A stretch of DNA of 32,616 nucleotides. Source: CAZJRQ01 sp964548535. GTDB lineage: Bacteria > Bacillota > Clostridia > Oscillospirales > Ruminococcaceae. Both the position numbers and the translations under genes were made by a program. This document shows positions 7,915 to 15,788 of the stretch, in pieces. Position 1 is the stretch's first letter, and the number at the start of each line of letters is the position of its first letter. Location of the stretch: the NCBI GenBank assembly GCA_964548535.1, contig CAZJRQ010000027.1, forward strand, positions 1 through 32,616, in the 5' to 3' direction. A model generated the notes under the pieces. It saw only the letters and a list, made by a program, of their open reading frames with translations. It was not told where the DNA came from and did not search any database.

Positions 7915-10173
7915 TTATTTTGGCAACGAAATAACTATTACACAGCCTTTGTCAAGCTCTGCTTTTGCAAAAACTGTTCCGCCATGCTTTTCTACGATGT
8001 TTTTTACTGTTGCTAGTCCGACACCAGTGCCTTTAAATTCATCATTAGTGTGCATTCGTTTAAATATATTGAAGATATTATCTGAGCCAGTCATGTCAAA
8101 GCCAACGCCGTTATCAGAAAATGAAAGAATATGTTCATTTTTTTCTGAAAGATATGTAACATTAATTTTGATATATTCTTTTGTCGAAGAATATTTAATC
8201 GAATTTGAAAGAATATTATAAACTACATGACGCATGAGAAATTCGTCACCTATAATGTTAGGGATTTCATCAATTGACACTCTTATATCAAGATTGCTAT
8301 TTATTACTCTTAGTTCTCGCAGACAATTTTTTATAATCATTTTCATGTTAAGCTGTTGATGAGTAATTTTTTTCGATTTAATTTTTGAGTATTCTAACAG
8401 GTTTTGAATCATATCAAGAGAATTTTCGCAATAATCATGAATGCTATTGACTGCCTCTTTTATATCATCTGTGGCTAAGTCGTTATTTTCTAAATCTTGT
8501 TTAATCATATTGTTATATAGACTTATCGCACGGACTGGAGATTTGAATTCATGAGCAACTATGGCACAGAAATTCTCAAGCTCGTTATATGCACGTGTCA
8601 TTTCTTTTGTGCGGTCAAGAACTCTATATTCAAGCTCTTCGTTTATCATTTGTGTTTGGTTTTCTCGTGCTTTTACTTCTGTAATATCCTTTGCAAATAC
8701 TGAGATATCCACATTTCCTGCACCATATTGAATTTTTTTGAATCTTATTTCGTAATATTTTCCTGTACTCTGATCAAAGTATTCGGTGTTGTATTCATCT
8801 TTTTTTATAGTTTGCTTAATGAAATTCTTCCACTCGATATTTTCGTCGTCGCTAAAGATTGCTTTGAATTTCTTTGGCGTTTGTGTACCACATTTTTTCA
8901 TGAAGAATTTACTTGCACTTTTGTTTTGTGAAATGATTTTTCCGTTATTAAGACAGAAAATAATATCATCGCTGCTTTCCAAAATTGCGTTTTGCAGCTG
9001 TGACATTTCTTCTTGCTCTTCTTGTCTTTTCTTGCGCTCGGTAATATCACGAGCAATGAAAATCATATTGTTTTCATCGAGCGGAGCTATTCGACTAGCG
9101 AGCAGCCATACTAGTTTTCCGTCATTAAGCTGTATATGAAATTCACGGTCACTGGCATCGGATTTTTCCTCAGTACAGTTTTTAAACTCTTCTTTATAGT
9201 GGTTGTCAATGAAAAAGTCAGTTATGTTTTTCCCTACAAGATTATCAGTCGTGCAATTAAAAACCTTTTGTGCTGATGGTGATACTGAATTTATTACATA
9301 ATCTGGAGTAAATTCAATATAGATATCTAAAATGTTGCGGAAGATATTTAGATATCTATTTGTACTTAGCCGTTCTTTGTAATTTAGCTCATTTTTATAT
9401 TCAATAAAATGAATCAGAAAATCGGCAATGAAAATAACTAATGTTGATTTTAGCAGATTAAGTTCAATATTGCCTATATTGCTTTTGTATGAATTTACAG
9501 AAAATGAAATTGCAGACATACTGTTTTCTGACGAGGTTGTTACAACTGAAAACATAACAATGATGATACCAGTTATTAAAATTATTGGCAAGCTATAATT
9601 ATTATGTGCAGTTTTTGGCTGTTTCAGGATGCGGTTAAAAAGATGTGTTGAAAGTAAAATATCTGTTGATAACAGCATTAAGGTTGTTATTTCGGCAAAG
9701 AGAATTGCATTAACACTTAAAATGTTGTCGGGAAGATATGTTGCGAGGTAGTGACCTTTGAAAAAAGGTGGATTTAGCTTAATTGCTGCTTTGATTAGGC
9801 TAGTATTAAAAAGCAGATAAATTATTACAAATATTGCTTGTAAAATATATATGCTGAAAAATGGCAGCATCTTTTCCTTTATATATTTGTTAGATATGCT
9901 GATACACGTAATCCAAATTAGTGTGAAAATTGAGGTTACCATGTTTGCATATCCATAATCACGCCATACTATAAACGGGAAAAACATGCCTAGTCCAACT
10001 GTGCAAGATAACACAGCATATTTTGTTCCAAAGGTCATACCGCATAAAATGCACAGTATAATTCCCCAGTGTATGCTGGCATCATAAGCTGAATCTATAG
10101 AGATTGGATAAAATGCAGCGGCAATGGACAGCCAGCCTAAAATAATGGAAATAATAGATTTTTTTATATTCAT
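7915..10173 (-). CDS. membrane PAS-domain sensor histidine kinase of the amide-response system
   Basis: About 752 residues. The first ~230 are hydrophobic with some seven membrane segments. A further membrane segment leads into two PAS domains (~270-385 and ~395-510), a coiled linker, a HisKA domain with VAHEFKSPVR (phospho-acceptor His541) and a HATPase domain with an N-box (NILSNSIKYSS), DNGVGFD and GTGVGLATV. All catalytic boxes are present. The start at 10173 is chosen because the hydrophobic N-terminus begins there and AGAGATGG lies upstream; a longer frame to 10266 would overlap the preceding gene by 56 bases. It is the third gene after an AraC-type response regulator and a UrtA-like lipoprotein, the order expected for a kinase that reads a ligand-loaded binding protein. 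The membrane domain could also sense directly. Confidence 0.9.
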   Translation of the reverse strand: MNIKKSIISIILGWLSIAAAFYPISIDSAYDASIHWGIILCILCGMTFGTKYAVLSCTVGLGMFFPFIVWRDYGYANMVTSIFTLIWITCISISNKYIKEKMLPFFSIYILQAIFVIIYLLFNTSLIKAAIKLNPPFFKGHYLATYLPDNILSVNAILFAEITTLMLLSTDILLSTHLFNRILKQPKTAHNNYSLPIILITGIIIVMFSVVTTSSENSMSAISFSVNSYKSNIGNIELNLLKSTLVIFIADFLIHFIEYKNELNYKERLSTNRYLNIFRNILDIYIEFTPDYVINSVSPSAQKVFNCTTDNLVGKNITDFFIDNHYKEEFKNCTEEKSDASDREFHIQLNDGKLVWLLASRIAPLDENNMIFIARDITERKKRQEEQEEMSQLQNAILESSDDIIFCLNNGKIISQNKSASKFFMKKCGTQTPKKFKAIFSDDENIEWKNFIKQTIKKDEYNTEYFDQSTGKYYEIRFKKIQYGAGNVDISVFAKDITEVKARENQTQMINEELEYRVLDRTKEMTRAYNELENFCAIVAHEFKSPVRAISLYNNMIKQDLENNDLATDDIKEAVNSIHDYCENSLDMIQNLLEYSKIKSKKITHQQLNMKMIIKNCLRELRVINSNLDIRVSIDEIPNIIGDEFLMRHVVYNILSNSIKYSSTKEYIKINVTYLSEKNEHILSFSDNGVGFDMTGSDNIFNIFKRMHTNDEFKGTGVGLATVKNIVEKHGGTVFAKAELDKGCVIVISLPK

Positions 10174-10210
10174 GCAGACATACCATCTCTTTTCGGTTAA
10201 ATTTCTATAT

Positions 10211-11407
10211 CTAATTAGTAGAATTATAAGCCCAGGGTTCAGGTGCGACGGCTTTACTTGATTCATAAATTATTTCAAATTCACCGTTGTGTATTTGTGC
10301 AAAACGAGAATAGACCCATGTGCAGTGATTGCTTTCGTCGATATGTATTGTCCCCTGTGGTGCGTTAAATTCTAGATTTGAAAATGCATTTATAACACTG
10401 TCGGTATCATAAAAATTATCGACTTTTGAAAGTGCCTTTGCAAGCAAATAACAGCCTGAATAGGTTGATTCTGCTAGAACTGTTACAACTGAACCATCGT
10501 TGTAGGTTGAGTTGTATTTCTCAACAAATGCTTTGTTTTCAGCGCTGTCAATTGATGAAAAATAGCTCATTGAAGCGTAGTTTCCTTCTGCATTTTCACT
10601 GCCGACACTTTTTAAAGTCATTTCATCAAATGTTATTGAGGCTATGGGGATTTTTTTAGAATTTGAATAATGCTTCGCGTATTCTTGAAAGAAGAGAACC
10701 AGCGAATCGCCTATAAGATTACAGTAAATAAAATCAGCATCTGAGGCATCAATTTTTTTGAAAATATCGCTAAAGTCACTATAGCCCAAAGGTGCATATT
10801 CTTCTCCGCAGACTAATCCGTCGTTTTGCGCAATAATCATTTTAGCTTGTTTATTGCAGGCTACTGGGAAAACATAATCATTGCCTAAAAGAAATGCCTT
10901 TTTTCCGCAGTTTTCAATTAGCCATTTTAGATAGTCAGATGATTGCTGATTGGTCATTGCACCTGTGTAAACAACATTTGGATGAACCTCCTCACCTTCG
11001 GTATATGCTGGATATACAAGCAGTGAGTTGTTTTGCTCGAGTATAGGGAAAGTTGCTTTTCTGCTTGATGAGGAATAGCAGCCTACAGTTGCGACAACAT
11101 TGTCATCTTCAATTAATTCTTTGATTTTTTCCTGTGCTACTGTTGGATCTGACGAATAGTTTTTGAAAATGCATTCAACCTGTTTTCCGTTAATTCCACC
11201 GTCTTCGTTTATTTCATCGAATGCTAATATTGCGGCGTTTTTCATTGACTGTTCAACAATAGCTGATTCGCCCGTTGATGAAAAAAGAATGCCGATTTTA
11301 ACAGTATCAAAATCATCACTTGTATAATTGCTTTTGTTTTTATTGCTGCTGCACGATGACATAAAAATCATAGAGATTGCTGTTAATATTGCGAAAAATT
11401 TTTTCAT
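10211..11407 (-). CDS. UrtA/AmiC-family lipoprotein, probable sensory binding protein
   Basis: 398 residues. The basic N-terminus, hydrophobic core and MSSCS give a lipoprotein signal. The mature part is a type I periplasmic-binding fold of the UrtA/FmdD/AmiC family that binds urea or short amides. It is closely similar along its whole length to the transport binding protein at 14268-15515: shared blocks include YTEGEEVHPNV, FDEIN, GGINGK and RFAQIH, and by eye half or more of the residues match. It is encoded between a response regulator (14 bases upstream) and a histidine kinase (37 bases downstream), not with permeases, so it is inferred to be the ligand-sensing component. A good AAAGGA site precedes the ATG. 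Pseudomonas AmiC, which senses amides for amidase control, is the closest functional parallel but is cytoplasmic. Confidence 0.88.
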   Translation of the reverse strand: MKKFFAILTAISMIFMSSCSSNKNKSNYTSDDFDTVKIGILFSSTGESAIVEQSMKNAAILAFDEINEDGGINGKQVECIFKNYSSDPTVAQEKIKELIEDDNVVATVGCYSSSSRKATFPILEQNNSLLVYPAYTEGEEVHPNVVYTGAMTNQQSSDYLKWLIENCGKKAFLLGNDYVFPVACNKQAKMIIAQNDGLVCGEEYAPLGYSDFSDIFKKIDASDADFIYCNLIGDSLVLFFQEYAKHYSNSKKIPIASITFDEMTLKSVGSENAEGNYASMSYFSSIDSAENKAFVEKYNSTYNDGSVVTVLAESTYSGCYLLAKALSKVDNFYDTDSVINAFSNLEFNAPQGTIHIDESNHCTWVYSRFAQIHNGEFEIIYESSKAVAPEPWAYNSTN

Positions 11408-11421
11408 CTATACTATTCCTT

Positions 11422-12495
11422 TCAGTTTGAATGACCTGTGCACATTTTTTTATAATCTGAAGGTGTTATTCCATATATGTTTTTGAAAATACGCCCCATA
11501 TATTTATAGTCATCATACCCAAGCTTTTCAGCCATTTCAAGAAGTTTGATATCAGTTTCACTTATCATAACTTTTAGTGCCTGCATTTTATACGTGATTA
11601 TATAATCGACAAATGAAACGCCCATATGCTGTTTGAAAATATGGCTCATGTGAGATTTATTTATATAGCAGGCTTCTGAAACTTCGGTGAGGGTAAGTTT
11701 ATTTGATATATTATTTAGAATATAATCGACAATATTTGTTGTAATCTTGTTCATCTGCGATGGATGATAAACCTTGACGGACACATACATTTCACGTAGA
11801 AATCCGCTTAATATACTTTCGGAAGTGTGAATATTATCCGCTTGAAGAATCTTACTTTTTACTTTTTCTAAAGAAGAAATAATATTTTTAATCCAGGGAT
11901 AAATGCTGTAAACTTGGTCGTAGATTTTCTCACTGACTTCACTTAATATTACTCCGTTGTATACGAAATTATTGTTTGACACTTCGGCACACATTTGTAT
12001 TAATGAATCCGTTTGAGTCTCAAAGCCTTCCTCAGCTGAAATTATACATTGTGCAAGTATGTTTACAAATTTTGTTTCAACGCTCTCGGAAAGAATTGCT
12101 TCTTTTGATGACTGCTGTTCATCAAGAGCTTTTTGGACACGCAGCATAACACTATCAAGAGAGTCTTCGGTGATAGGTTTTATTATATAATCAAATGCTC
12201 CGAGTATTATTCCTTTTCGTGCATACTCAAATTCGGCATATTCACTTAGTAAAATTGTGTATGGACAAAGGTTTTCTTTACTTACATATGTTAAAAGCTC
12301 AAGACCATTAAGCTTGGGCATTTTTATATCGGTGATTAGTACGTCTACATTAGTTGTTCTTAGAATTCGGAGAGCTTCAAGACTATCGGTTGCTGTGAAT
12401 TTTAAATTGAACTTTGGATTTTTGCTCCAAAAATTTAGTCTTTTAATCTGTGTGATGAAAACTTTAAAGTCATCAACTATAAGCACATCATACAT
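11422..12495 (-). CDS. response regulator with AraC-type DNA-binding domain
   Basis: 357 residues from the ATG at 12495, chosen because AAAGGAG lies upstream and the receiver domain begins at once (MYDVLIVDD). The receiver covers 1-120 with the acidic pair Asp8/Asp9, phospho-acceptor Asp56 (LITDIKMP) and the IIKPI lysine. A linker region of ~120 residues with no recognised domain follows. The C-terminal ~100 residues are a double helix-turn-helix AraC domain (LTLTEVSEACYINKSHMSHIF, then MAEKLGYDDYKYMGRIFK and GITPSDYKKM), as in YesN-type regulators. It is the first gene of the sensory operon, opposite the amidase-transporter operon, and is inferred to activate that operon through the TGTAC boxes in the shared intergenic region. 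Confidence 0.9.
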   Translation of the reverse strand: MYDVLIVDDFKVFITQIKRLNFWSKNPKFNLKFTATDSLEALRILRTTNVDVLITDIKMPKLNGLELLTYVSKENLCPYTILLSEYAEFEYARKGIILGAFDYIIKPITEDSLDSVMLRVQKALDEQQSSKEAILSESVETKFVNILAQCIISAEEGFETQTDSLIQMCAEVSNNNFVYNGVILSEVSEKIYDQVYSIYPWIKNIISSLEKVKSKILQADNIHTSESILSGFLREMYVSVKVYHPSQMNKITTNIVDYILNNISNKLTLTEVSEACYINKSHMSHIFKQHMGVSFVDYIITYKMQALKVMISETDIKLLEMAEKLGYDDYKYMGRIFKNIYGITPSDYKKMCTGHSN

Positions 12496-12570
12496 AAAAT
12501 AATATCTCCTTTCTAAGTTTATAATTTTTAGGTGAATTCTTTTCTTATGCACATTATAGTAAAATTATGC

Positions 12571-12625
12571 AAAAAAAAAGAGACTTAGCAATAAAGATAA
12601 TAAATTCATCTTCATTGACGTCTCT
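12571..12625 (-). terminator. intrinsic terminator in the leader of the sensory operon
   Basis: On the minus strand AGAGAC...GTCTCT encloses CAATGAAGAT...ATCTTTATTG (one wobble) and is followed by nine T. It lies between the predicted promoter (12635-12663) and the regulator's start codon at 12495, so it should stop most transcripts unless overridden. No other gene upstream could own it. Confidence 0.8.
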
Positions 12626-12634
12626 ATGACATTT

Positions 12635-12663
12635 ACTTTATCATAATTCTTTTTTTAAGTCAA
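12635..12663 (-). promoter_or_regulatory. predicted promoter of the sensory operon
   Basis: On the minus strand TTGACT, a 17-base spacer and TAAAGT with an extended TG. The predicted start falls near 12628, just before the terminator hairpin. Confidence 0.65.
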
Positions 12664-12690
12664 GAGTGCGTTATTTAATTTGTGCATGTT

Positions 12691-12747
12691 TTACAAAAAA
12701 CGACACTTTTGAATATTAAAGTGTACATTTACGTCGCTTTTTGTCTA
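12691..12747. repeat. nested inverted repeat in the divergent control region
   Basis: ACAAAAAACGAC at the left pairs with GTCGCTTTTTGT at the right (one mismatch), and CACTTT/AAAGTG pair inside. It lies between the two divergent promoters and contains the first TGTAC box. It could be an operator or a structured element. Confidence 0.45.
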
Positions 12748-12913
12748 TTTGTACTCCTGTATATGTCAAAAAATATGGGTAATAATACCTGAAAAATGGC
12801 TGATATTTACAAAATTTGTACAAAATATTAAGCGACGGGAAATCTGAAACCAAAAAAATTTAACCTAAGTCCAAAAAAAATGAGTGTACTTTAAGCCACA
12901 AATGATGTAAAAT
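12722..12913 (+). promoter_or_regulatory. amidase operon control region: four TGTAC boxes and activator-type promoter
   Basis: TGTAC occurs at 12722, 12750, 12817 and 12885. The last occupies the -35 position (TGTACT) of a promoter whose -10 is TAAAAT at 12908-12913 with a 17-base spacer. The -35 is a poor match to TTGACA, as in promoters that need an activator touching polymerase. The boxes at 12722 and 12885 share the longer context GTGTAC(A/T)TT. They are inferred to bind the AraC-type regulator encoded opposite. The rest of the 641-base gap between the divergent genes holds the two leader terminators and no gene. Confidence 0.5.
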
Positions 12914-13016
12914 ACAAATATCGACAGACAAGCAAAACGCTGATGATGAGATTTACTTTAGGCTTTTTTCAAAATAATGCAGTTTTATTTTAGCTGCGGA
13001 TATAATCACAAAGACG

Positions 13017-13058
13017 TGCAGTATAGTTGACAATGGTGTCAATTATACTGCATTTTTT
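13017..13058 (+). terminator. leader terminator upstream of amiE
   Basis: TGCAGTATAGTTGACA pairs with TGTCAATTATACTGCA (16 base pairs, one G-U) around ATGG, followed by TTTTTT. It is oriented toward amiE and lies 78 bases before its start codon, downstream of the predicted promoter, so it works as an attenuator. CTGC at 12994 could pair with its 5' arm as an alternative fold. Confidence 0.85.
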
Positions 13059-13078
13059 ATTTAATAGCTAAAGTGGTT

Positions 13079-13103
13079 TTCAAAAGTCAGACATTCAAAA
13101 GTC
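13079..13103 (+). repeat. two direct copies of TTCAAAAGTC before amiE
   Basis: TTCAAAAGTC occurs at 13079-13088 and 13094-13103, a 15-base period, between the leader terminator and the ribosome binding site. The function is unknown. Confidence 0.5.
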
Positions 13104-13136
13104 GAGAATTAATTTATTTAACGGAGGTAATTTATT

Positions 13137-14162
13137 ATGACACACGGTGATATTTCTTCAAGCCCAGACAAGGTTGGAATTGCAGTAGTAAACTATAAGA
13201 TGCCTAGATTTCATTCAAAAGAGGAGATTCTTGAAAACTGTCACAACATTGCAAATTACATTAAGGGTCTAAAAACAGGTATTCCTGGACTTGATTTGAT
13301 TGTTTTTCCTGAGTACAGCACAGAAGGTATTCTTTATGACTTTGATGAAATGATGGAGCTTTCTACTACTGATGATGGCCCAGAGGTTGAGATCTTCAAG
13401 CAGGCTTGTATTGAAAATAAAGTTTGGGGCGTATTCTCACTTACAGGTGAACGCCACGAAGAGCATCCTAAAAAAGTGCCTTACAACACTCTTATTCTTA
13501 TCAATGACAAGGGTGAGATTGTACAGAAGTATAGAAAAATGATTCCTTGGACTCCTATTGAAGGCTGGTATCCTGGTGATCAGACTTATGTTACTGAAGG
13601 TCCTAAGGGAATGAAAATTAGTCTTATCATTTGCGATGACGGTAACTATCCTGAGATTTGGCGTGATTGTTCAATGAAGGGCGCTGAGCTTGTTATTAGA
13701 TGTCAGGGTTATATGTATCCTGCTAGTCATCAGGAGGTTGCTGTTGTTCCTGTAATGGCATGGTGCAACAACGTTTACGCTGCTGTTGCTAATGCAACTG
13801 GAAATGATGGTGTATATTCATATTTCGGTCATTCATCAATCTGCGGTTTTGACGGAAGAGTTCTTGGTATTTGCGGTGCTGAGGAGAACAGCTATCAGTA
13901 TGCACAGCTTTCAATAAACGAAATTAGAGATGCAAGAGCAAATTGGCAGTCACAAAATCATCTATACAAGCTTCTTCATAGAGGTTATACTGGTACTATT
14001 AATTCTAATGAAGACAGATATGGTGTTGCTGAGTGTAAGTTTGATTTCTATAAGAATTGGGTTAATGATCCAGAGGGTACTCAAAAAGCAGTTGAGGAGC
14101 TTACTCGTGATTTGCCTGGAGTAAAATATGCGCCTATTGCTGGTATTCCTCACGAGGAATAA
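13137..14162 (+). CDS. amiE: aliphatic amidase (acylamide amidohydrolase)
   Basis: 341 residues of the nitrilase superfamily, hydrolysing short aliphatic amides to the carboxylic acid and ammonia in the cytoplasm. The sequence follows the well-known AmiE proteins almost without gaps from the first residues (HGDISSS, VAVVNYKMPR). The catalytic triad is in its usual place: Glu59 (VFPEYS), Lys134 (KYRKMIPW) and Cys166 (LIICDDGNYPEIW). HGDISSS and the C-terminal extension separate AmiE from general nitrilases, although formamidase AmiF is close, so formamide remains a possible substrate. GGAGGT eight bases upstream gives the start. It is first in an operon with a complete UrtABCDE-type importer, so imported amide would be used as nitrogen source. 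A leader terminator and a two-component system imply induction by substrate. Confidence 0.95.
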   Translation: MTHGDISSSPDKVGIAVVNYKMPRFHSKEEILENCHNIANYIKGLKTGIPGLDLIVFPEYSTEGILYDFDEMMELSTTDDGPEVEIFKQACIENKVWGVFSLTGERHEEHPKKVPYNTLILINDKGEIVQKYRKMIPWTPIEGWYPGDQTYVTEGPKGMKISLIICDDGNYPEIWRDCSMKGAELVIRCQGYMYPASHQEVAVVPVMAWCNNVYAAVANATGNDGVYSYFGHSSICGFDGRVLGICGAEENSYQYAQLSINEIRDARANWQSQNHLYKLLHRGYTGTINSNEDRYGVAECKFDFYKNWVNDPEGTQKAVEELTRDLPGVKYAPIAGIPHEE

Positions 14163-14214
14163 GGCTTATATATTGTTGTAATTTGAAGTAAAAGTATTGG
14201 AATACTGCTTTAGG

Positions 14215-14249
14215 TACAGAGAAATTTGACTTTATTAAATTCTCTGTAC
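14215..14249 (+). other. intercistronic hairpin between amiE and urtA
   Basis: GTACAGAGAAATTT pairs with AAATTCTCTGTAC with one bulged A. No T-tract follows; the next gene's ribosome binding site does. It probably affects mRNA processing or stability. Confidence 0.6.
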
Positions 14250-14267
14250 ATGAAAGGATGAGTTGAT

Positions 14268-15515
14268 TTGAAATTAAAAAGATTTTTAGCTGTATTATCA
14301 GCGGCTGCTGTATTGGGAACTTGTACAGCCTGCGGAGATTCGGATTCTAAAAGCTCAGGCGACACAATAAAGGTTGGACTTTTGTTTTCAGAAAGTGGTT
14401 CTACCGCTATTGTAGAGAAAACAATGACAAATGCTTGTGTTATGGCTTTTGATGAAATTAACGAGGCTGGCGGAATTAATGGTAAAAAAATTGAGTATAT
14501 TCATGAAGATTACGCTTCAGACCCTGCTACCTGCACGGAAAAAATTAAAAAGCTAATTCAAAAAAATGAGGTTGTTGCTACAATTGGCTGTTACACTTCG
14601 GCAAGCCGCCAATCTACGCTTTCAACCCTTAAAGATGAAAATTCACTTTTGATTTATCCTACATACACTGAGGGTGAAGAGGTTCATCCAAATGTAATGT
14701 ATGTTGGCTGTATGCCTAATCAGCAGGCTACTAATTTTATTCCTTGGTTGATGGATACAGTTGGTAAGAAAGTATTTCTTATTGGTTCTGACTATGTATT
14801 CCCTAAGACTTGCAATAAGCAGGCGAGAGCTCTTATTGAGATGTTTGGCGGAGAAGTTGTTGGTGAAGAATATGCTCCGCTTGGACACACTGATTTTTCA
14901 ACAATTTGCAATAAAATTAAGGACAGCGGTGCAGAGCTTGTTTATTCAGCACTTATAGGCGACAGCAACACTGCTTTTTACAAAGATTATTCGCAATATG
15001 GTTTAAGTGCTGAAAAGACGCCAATTTGTGCTATAGGAATTGATGAGAGTAATCTTCAGGCTATTGGTGCTGAATATGGTGAGGGTCACTATGCCTCAAT
15101 GCCATATTTCTCGACACTCGACACTGAAGAATCTAAGGCTTTTGTAGAAAAGTATAATTCACTTTACAATGACGGAACTGTTGTAACTGTATTAACAGAA
15201 TCAGCTTATTCTAGCTGTTATCTTCTAGCCGAGGCGCTTAAAAAAGTTGATGATCCAACTGACACTGATGCACTTATAGCTGCTTTTTCTGGTATTGAGT
15301 TTGATGCTCCTCAGGGAAAAATCAAGGTAGACGAAGAAAATCATTGTACTTGGTTATATTCAAGATTTGCACAAATTCATGAAGGTAAATTTGACATTAT
15401 TTATTCATCTGATTCTTCGCAAAGGCCAGAGCCTTGGCCAGGAGTTATATATCCTGAATATGAAAAGTCAAACTTTATGCCGGCGTGGGATGACCCGCTT
15501 TGTTATCCTCAGTAA
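14268..15515 (+). CDS. urtA: ABC transporter substrate-binding lipoprotein, urea/short-amide type
   Basis: 415 residues, TTG start with GAAAGGATGAG upstream. The lipoprotein signal has its cysteine in CTACG near residue 22. The mature protein is a type I binding fold of the UrtA/FmdD family (DEINEAGGINGK, YTEGEEVHPNV, GSDYVFP, SRFAQIHEGKF, EPWPGV near the end). It would capture urea or short amides outside the membrane for the permeases encoded next. The neighbouring amidase favours amides over urea, and no urease gene is present in the window. Its close relative at 10211-11407 lies in the sensory operon. Compared with that copy, this one has a longer C-terminal tail (IYPEYEKSNFMPAWDD), the kind of difference expected between transport and sensor versions. 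Confidence 0.88.
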   Translation: MKLKRFLAVLSAAAVLGTCTACGDSDSKSSGDTIKVGLLFSESGSTAIVEKTMTNACVMAFDEINEAGGINGKKIEYIHEDYASDPATCTEKIKKLIQKNEVVATIGCYTSASRQSTLSTLKDENSLLIYPTYTEGEEVHPNVMYVGCMPNQQATNFIPWLMDTVGKKVFLIGSDYVFPKTCNKQARALIEMFGGEVVGEEYAPLGHTDFSTICNKIKDSGAELVYSALIGDSNTAFYKDYSQYGLSAEKTPICAIGIDESNLQAIGAEYGEGHYASMPYFSTLDTEESKAFVEKYNSLYNDGTVVTVLTESAYSSCYLLAEALKKVDDPTDTDALIAAFSGIEFDAPQGKIKVDEENHCTWLYSRFAQIHEGKFDIIYSSDSSQRPEPWPGVIYPEYEKSNFMPAWDDPLCYPQ

Positions 15516-15544
15516 ATTCTAAACTATACTATTTATAATGTATG

Positions 15545-15591
15545 CTGCTGGATTTTTAATGATTATATATTTTATTTGTTAAAACCAGCAG
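15545..15591 (+). other. stem-loop in the urtA-urtB gap
   Basis: CTGCTGG with adjoining T/A bases pairs with TTAAAACCAGCAG across an AT-rich loop. No T-tract follows. The gap (15516-15788) holds no gene. The stem may protect or end the abundant binding-protein message, giving more binding protein than permease. Confidence 0.5.
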
Positions 15592-15788
15592 TCATATTAT
15601 TATTTTGAAATTCATAATTATCATAGCATTAATAGCGGTCATTATGTTAAATGGCTCAGATTAAAGCTTATATGTTTTTGAATTTTCTGCAAGCACACTA
15701 GGTTTCATCAGATTTATTTTAGGTGTACTTGTAAAAGATTCAAAAAATTAAATTAGGGGATAAATTTAAAAGTAAAGGAGTATCTACA

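Noticed and set aside
8786..9139. Plus-strand open frame of 117 codons inside the histidine kinase gene
   Set aside because: Antisense shadow of conserved PAS-domain coding sequence; no start signal.
12496..12552. Nineteen-codon N-terminal extension of the response regulator
   Set aside because: The strong AAAGGAG site and the receiver domain both place the start at 12495.
12900..13060. Known riboswitch (guanidine or other) or a classic ANTAR two-hairpin target in the amiE leader
   Set aside because: I could not fit the conserved guanidine-I sequence blocks or two clear hexaloop hairpins; only the terminator itself is convincing.
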